Assembly (NCBI RefSeq): GCF_001045465.1
Contig: NZ_LFND01000004.1
Span: 248,001 to 312,000 of the forward strand
From: Chryseobacterium angstadtii
Lineage (GTDB): Bacteria; Bacteroidota; Bacteroidia; Flavobacteriales; Weeksellaceae
DNA length: 64,000 nt
Reading direction: 5' to 3'
Numbering within the stretch: position 1 is the first letter of the stretch; the number at the start of each line of letters is the position of its first letter. The notes under the pieces were generated by a model. It did no database searches. It was not told the origin of the DNA and saw only the letters and a program-made list of their open reading frames with translations. Positions 61,105 to 64,000 of the stretch are shown here, piece after piece. Both the position numbers and the translations under genes were made by a program.

Positions 61105-61749
61105 ATGATCTTTGTTTCTAAAATTTTGTTTTTCACGAGTCATCACGGTTTTTACACGGTGATTATACTTCTGCTGTTTTTCGGGCTACTTTCTTTTGTA
61201 ACCAAAAAGGCTTGGTTTCTTGCTCCCATAATTCCTCTGGCGATTCTGAACGGTGTGGCCGGACAATATCTGAATGCCTGGTTTCTCAACAAATACGGCG
61301 TAGAAAGTACAGCAGTCATTACTTCAGATGTAGAGACCAATTCTACGCTGAATGACAGGTACATCCATGATTATGAAGCTATTGTAAAGAAGCAGGATGG
61401 AAAATATACCTCAACATTCTTTTCTACCACTTCGGCCTCTATCTACCCTATTGAAAATGCAATCCGGATTCCCGAAGCAGGACAACATTTTCCCGTAAAA
61501 TATATTCCCGGATATGAAAAAAACATAGTGATTCTGTATTACCAGTCTGAAGAAGGAAGTACTATGCTGCAATATGAAAAAATGGCTCCCGTGACATCTG
61601 CCAAGATCAAATATGAAGCAGACAGAACAAATAAAGAATTTGTTGAAGAATATATTGATGCTTTGGAAAACTACGTAAAATACTACGACAATGAAGAATA
61701 CAAAATAAAAATTGAAGAATTAAAACAGGAACTGAAACGGCTTCAATAA
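61105..61749 (+). CDS. Membrane protein of unknown function
   Basis: A 214-residue protein. Two N-terminal hydrophobic helices (HGFYTVIILLLFFGLLSFVT, WFLAPIIPLAILNGVAGQYL) are followed by a soluble part with strands (ESTAVITSDVETNSTLNDRY, QHFPVKYIPGYEKNIVILYY) and a charged C-terminal coiled-coil helix. The soluble part resembles DUF3592-like domains. It precedes the trp leader promoter and is probably a separate transcript. No role is assigned. Confidence 0.6.
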   Translation: MIFVSKILFFTSHHGFYTVIILLLFFGLLSFVTKKAWFLAPIIPLAILNGVAGQYLNAWFLNKYGVESTAVITSDVETNSTLNDRYIHDYEAIVKKQDGKYTSTFFSTTSASIYPIENAIRIPEAGQHFPVKYIPGYEKNIVILYYQSEEGSTMLQYEKMAPVTSAKIKYEADRTNKEFVEEYIDALENYVKYYDNEEYKIKIEELKQELKRLQ

Positions 61750-61813
61750 AGGTTTTCTATAATATGTTCTTTTATTTCCTGTCATTTTTTTGTTTTTATA
61801 TTAAAAAAATTTC

Positions 61814-61821
61814 TACATTTG
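61814..61821 (+). promoter_or_regulatory. -7 promoter box of the trp operon
   Basis: TACATTTG is a perfect TAnnTTTG box with a TTTG at 61789-61792 at 21-base spacing. It places the start of transcription at about 61827, next to the leader peptide. Confidence 0.75.
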
Positions 61822-61825
61822 TCCC

Positions 61826-61903
61826 ATGTTAAATATGAGCAACAATATTTGGTGGTGGCTTTCAAACTCTTCGTCGGGTCTGGAGGTATTGTCATGTTGC
61901 TAA
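61826..61903 (+). CDS. trpL: trp operon leader peptide (TrpL-like)
   Basis: A short frame of 25 codons (MLNMSNNIWWWLSNSSSG...). The key feature is three consecutive Trp codons at 61850-61858, followed by the stop at 61901-61903. Two in-frame ATGs exist (61826 and 61835); given the -7 box, 61835 with a leader of about eight bases, or the leaderless 61826, are possible. It precedes a strong terminator and trpE, which is the arrangement for ribosome-stalling attenuation of trp operons. It is too short for usual gene callers. Confidence 0.88.
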   Translation: MLNMSNNIWWWLSNSSSGLEVLSCC

Positions 61904-61933
61904 TAAGCAGAATAATTAAACTACACAATATAT

Positions 61934-61967
61934 AGGCTTTGACGGATTCCGTTAAAGCCTTTTTTTT
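61934..61967 (+). terminator. trp attenuator
   Basis: Twelve-base stem (61934-61945 and 61949-61960, one G-U) with a three-base loop and a run of eight T: a textbook intrinsic terminator between the Trp-rich leader peptide and trpE. When Trp-tRNA is scarce and a ribosome stalls on the WWW codons, an alternative pairing should prevent it. GGCTTT in the leader (61857-61862) duplicates the terminator's 5' arm and could compete for AAAGCC, but I could not prove a specific antiterminator. Confidence 0.9.
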
Positions 61968-61999
61968 ATTTAATCCTAAAACAAAAAAATACAAGCAAG

Positions 62000-63424
62000 A
62001 TGTCTGTTCAAAAAATAAAAATAAAAACTGATTCTAAAAAAACACTGGGAGATCTTTACACTCCCATGAATATCTATCTTCAGATCAGAGACAGATTCAG
62101 AGATACTATCCTTCTGGAAAGTTCAGATTCTAAAAATATCGACAATAATTTTTCTTTTATTGCCGTGAATGCCGTAGCAGGAATTGAAGTGAAAAATCTT
62201 ACAGAATTTGAAATGAAGCTTCCGGGAGCAGATCCTGTAAAACATTCCATCGGGGAACGCAATATTGCGGATTTATTTGATGAGTTTCAAAGTATTTTTG
62301 AATGTGAAACCACCCACGACCCGATTGAACAGACCGCTCAGAGCCTTTTTGGGTATACCAGCTTTGAAGCAGTTCAGTTTTTCGAAGACATCAACTTGAA
62401 ACCACAGAGTCCGGAAGTGGAAATTCCTATTCTTCGCTACAGATTCTATCAGTATGTAATTGCCATCAACCATTACAACGATGAAATGCACATTATTGAA
62501 AACCAGATCCCTGGTATAAAATCTGAGCTTTATCTGCTTGAAAACCTGATTAAAAACCAAAACACTCCGGTTTATCCTTTCGAAAAAACGGGAGAAGAAA
62601 CGTCTAACCTTACCGACGAAGAATATATTGAACTGGTAAAAACAGCACAAAAACACTGTATGAGAGGCGATGTTTTCCAGTTGGTACTTAGCAGAAGATT
62701 CCAGCAGAAATTCAAAGGAGATGAATTCAATGTATATCGTGCCCTCAGAAATATCAATCCTTCCCCTTATCTTTTCTTTTTTGATTACGGAAATTATAAA
62801 TTATTCGGGTCCAGCCCGGAAAGCCAGCTGATCATTAAAGACCACAAAGCGGTTATTCATCCTATTGCAGGAACATTCAAAAGAACCGGACATCTGGAAA
62901 CGGATCTTCAATCTATCGAAGCCTTGAAAAATGATCCGAAAGAAAACGCAGAACACACCATGCTGGTAGATTTAGCCAGAAATGATCTGGGGAAACTGGG
63001 TAAAAATGTAACCGTAACCAAGCTGAAAGAAATCCAGCTCTTCTCCCACGTCATTCATATGGTAAGTGAAGTTACCGCCGATCTTCCTGAAAACCTAAAC
63101 CCTCTGGAAATGGTTTCGGCAACGTTTCCGCAGGGAACTTTAAGCGGTGCTCCCAAACACCGAGCCCTCCAGCTTATTGATCAGTATGAAAAAGATTCCC
63201 GCGGTTATTACGGCGGATGTATCGGAATGATCGGATTAAACGGAACCTGCAACCAGGCCATTATGATCCGTACTTTTTTAAGCAAAAACAACACCCTTTA
63301 TTATCAGGCCGGAGCAGGATTGGTCGCGAAATCTGTTCCCGAAAACGAATTGCAGGAAGTGAATAATAAATTGAATGCTTTGAAAAAAGCGGTAGATAAA
63401 GCGGGGAAGATTGTAGCGAGTTAA
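62000..63424 (+). CDS. trpE: Anthranilate synthase component I
   Basis: A 474-residue chorismate-utilising enzyme. The C-terminal chorismate-binding domain has DLARNDLGKLGKNV, HVIHMVSEVTADLP, FPQGTLSGAPKHRALQLID and DSRGYYGGCIGMIGLNGTCNQAIMIRTF, as in TrpE. The N-terminal part (about 1-120) includes the Trp-feedback-binding region (ILLESSDSKN, near the LLES motif), so the enzyme is probably inhibited by tryptophan. It makes anthranilate with TrpG, the next gene (gap 86 bases). First structural gene of the trp operon, under attenuation. Start ATG 62000. Confidence 0.98.
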   Translation: MSVQKIKIKTDSKKTLGDLYTPMNIYLQIRDRFRDTILLESSDSKNIDNNFSFIAVNAVAGIEVKNLTEFEMKLPGADPVKHSIGERNIADLFDEFQSIFECETTHDPIEQTAQSLFGYTSFEAVQFFEDINLKPQSPEVEIPILRYRFYQYVIAINHYNDEMHIIENQIPGIKSELYLLENLIKNQNTPVYPFEKTGEETSNLTDEEYIELVKTAQKHCMRGDVFQLVLSRRFQQKFKGDEFNVYRALRNINPSPYLFFFDYGNYKLFGSSPESQLIIKDHKAVIHPIAGTFKRTGHLETDLQSIEALKNDPKENAEHTMLVDLARNDLGKLGKNVTVTKLKEIQLFSHVIHMVSEVTADLPENLNPLEMVSATFPQGTLSGAPKHRALQLIDQYEKDSRGYYGGCIGMIGLNGTCNQAIMIRTFLSKNNTLYYQAGAGLVAKSVPENELQEVNNKLNALKKAVDKAGKIVAS

Positions 63425-63510
63425 GAGGTGTGGGCTCCGGGGTGCGAGGTTCGGGATTTGAAGCAAACCAGATACAAATAACTAATAATCAGTAATTAAA
63501 ATTTAAAAAA
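63425..63510. other. trpE-trpG spacer with a repeat fragment
   Basis: 86 bases. CGGGGTGCGAGGTTCGGGAT-like words at 63438-63457 are the same as those in the 25.3 kb and 37.2 kb spacers, so a short piece of that repeat lies inside the trp operon. trpG is expected to be read through from trpE. Confidence 0.6.
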
Positions 63511-64000
63511 ATGAACAATAATATAAATCAACCAGCAACAAATACTCAGTCTAAAGTTCTGGTTTTTGACAACTACGACAGCTTTACTTATAATCTTGTC
63601 CAGATCATTGAAAAAATTCTGGATCAAAAAGTAGATGTGGTAAGAAATGATCAGATCACTTTGGAAGAGATTGGAAAATACGATAAAATCATTCTTTCTC
63701 CTGGCCCAGGAATTCCCGAAGAAGCGGGAATCTTGCTGGATCTGATCAGAGAATACGCCTCTACCAAAAGTATTCTGGGTGTATGTCTTGGGCAGCAGGC
63801 CATTGCGGAAGCTTTTGGAGGAAACCTGATCAATCTTTCTGAAATTTTCCATGGTGTGGCTACTTCCGCCGAGCTGGTGAAAGAAAATACCAAGATCTTT
63901 AAAAACCTGGCTTCAGGAATGGAAGTGGGAAGATATCACAGCTGGGCGGTTAACCCGGAAGGATTCCCGGAAGAACTGGAAATTACTGCCGTAGATAAAG
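63511..64000 (+). CDS. trpG: Anthranilate synthase component II (glutamine amidotransferase), partial
   Basis: The frame starts at ATG 63511 and runs off the window (163 codons seen). It is a class I glutamine amidotransferase: VLVFDNYDSFTYNLVQ, ILSPGPGIPEEAGI, and the nucleophile Cys92 in GVCLGQQAIAEAFGG. YHSWAVNPEGFP is typical of TrpG/PabA. It supplies ammonia from glutamine to TrpE. The catalytic His/Glu near the C-terminus are outside the window. The first 14 residues (MNNNINQPATNTQS) form an extra N-terminal tail. By position after trpE it should be TrpG, though PabA function in addition is possible. Confidence 0.95.
   Translation, partial: MNNNINQPATNTQSKVLVFDNYDSFTYNLVQIIEKILDQKVDVVRNDQITLEEIGKYDKIILSPGPGIPEEAGILLDLIREYASTKSILGVCLGQQAIAEAFGGNLINLSEIFHGVATSAELVKENTKIFKNLASGMEVGRYHSWAVNPEGFPEELEITAVDK

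Noticed and set aside
61782..61994. Minus-strand frame over the trp leader
   Set aside because: It covers the promoter, leader peptide and attenuator of the opposite strand and has no recognisable features.

Overview
The window looks like chromosomal DNA of a Bacteroidota/Flavobacteriia member, most likely Chryseobacterium or a close relative in Weeksellaceae. The evidence is: AT-rich DNA; promoters of the Bacteroidota type (-7 box TAnnTTTG, no clear Shine-Dalgarno); a PorT/SprT type IX secretion gene next to menG; short-chain threonine dehydrogenase; GG-leader peptides of the kind seen in Chryseobacterium; and protein sequences that read as Chryseobacterium-like. No phage, IS element, CRISPR array, tRNA or rRNA was seen. 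Most of it is ordinary housekeeping DNA with unusually readable RNA regulation.

Layout. 1-2.2 kb: partial secreted AA10 chitin monooxygenase and a repeat-bearing spacer. 2.2-5.4 kb: a three-gene operon (low-Mr phosphatase, NTF2-like protein, RsmI-family methyltransferase) and dnaA. 5.5-14 kb: thioesterase, pheA, surface and membrane proteins, rarA, yidD-lgt. 14-20.5 kb: NAD(P)H-hydrate repair, mscL, serA, a HAD protein, and idi, a small secreted protein and gcvT. 20.5-28.7 kb is the most accessory part: three GG-leader Cys-rich peptides, a PhoD-like phosphatase, ArsC-like protein, a fluoride riboswitch with a CLC-F type antiporter, and a LysR/YeiH pair separated by dispersed repeats. 28.7-35.9 kb: MFS transporter, rny, a 6S RNA, zapA with a coiled-coil partner, porT, menG, KAS III. 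35.9-47.6 kb: phosphoesterase, repeats, threonine dehydrogenase, TonB receptor, ggt, a dicarboxylate/glutamate-type symporter, lipid kinase. 47.7-58.6 kb: two tandem DUF3857/transglutaminase proteins (one with its catalytic residues lost), gyrB, cydAB, lysS. 58.8-64 kb: rlmF, a cytochrome c lipoprotein and the start of the trp operon with a leader peptide, attenuator, trpE and trpG (cut by the window edge).

Regulatory logic visible in sequence: (i) the trp leader peptide has three consecutive Trp codons and is followed by a strong terminator, which is classic attenuation; (ii) fluoride sensing by a crcB-motif riboswitch drives a matching fluoride exporter; (iii) a 6S-like rod RNA lies between zapA and rny; (iv) many genes carry a near-perfect TAnnTTTG box close to the start codon, sometimes so close that the mRNA would be leaderless, and the TTTG of the box repeatedly creates false upstream TTG/GTG starts. 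For several genes I therefore use a start downstream of the longest open frame.

The most novel-looking items are the pair of paralogous CGCSC peptides (27960-28618), the dispersed hairpin repeat family (26.4-26.8 kb and 37.2-37.3 kb), the active/inactive transglutaminase pair, and an Lgt with a large secreted N-terminal extension.
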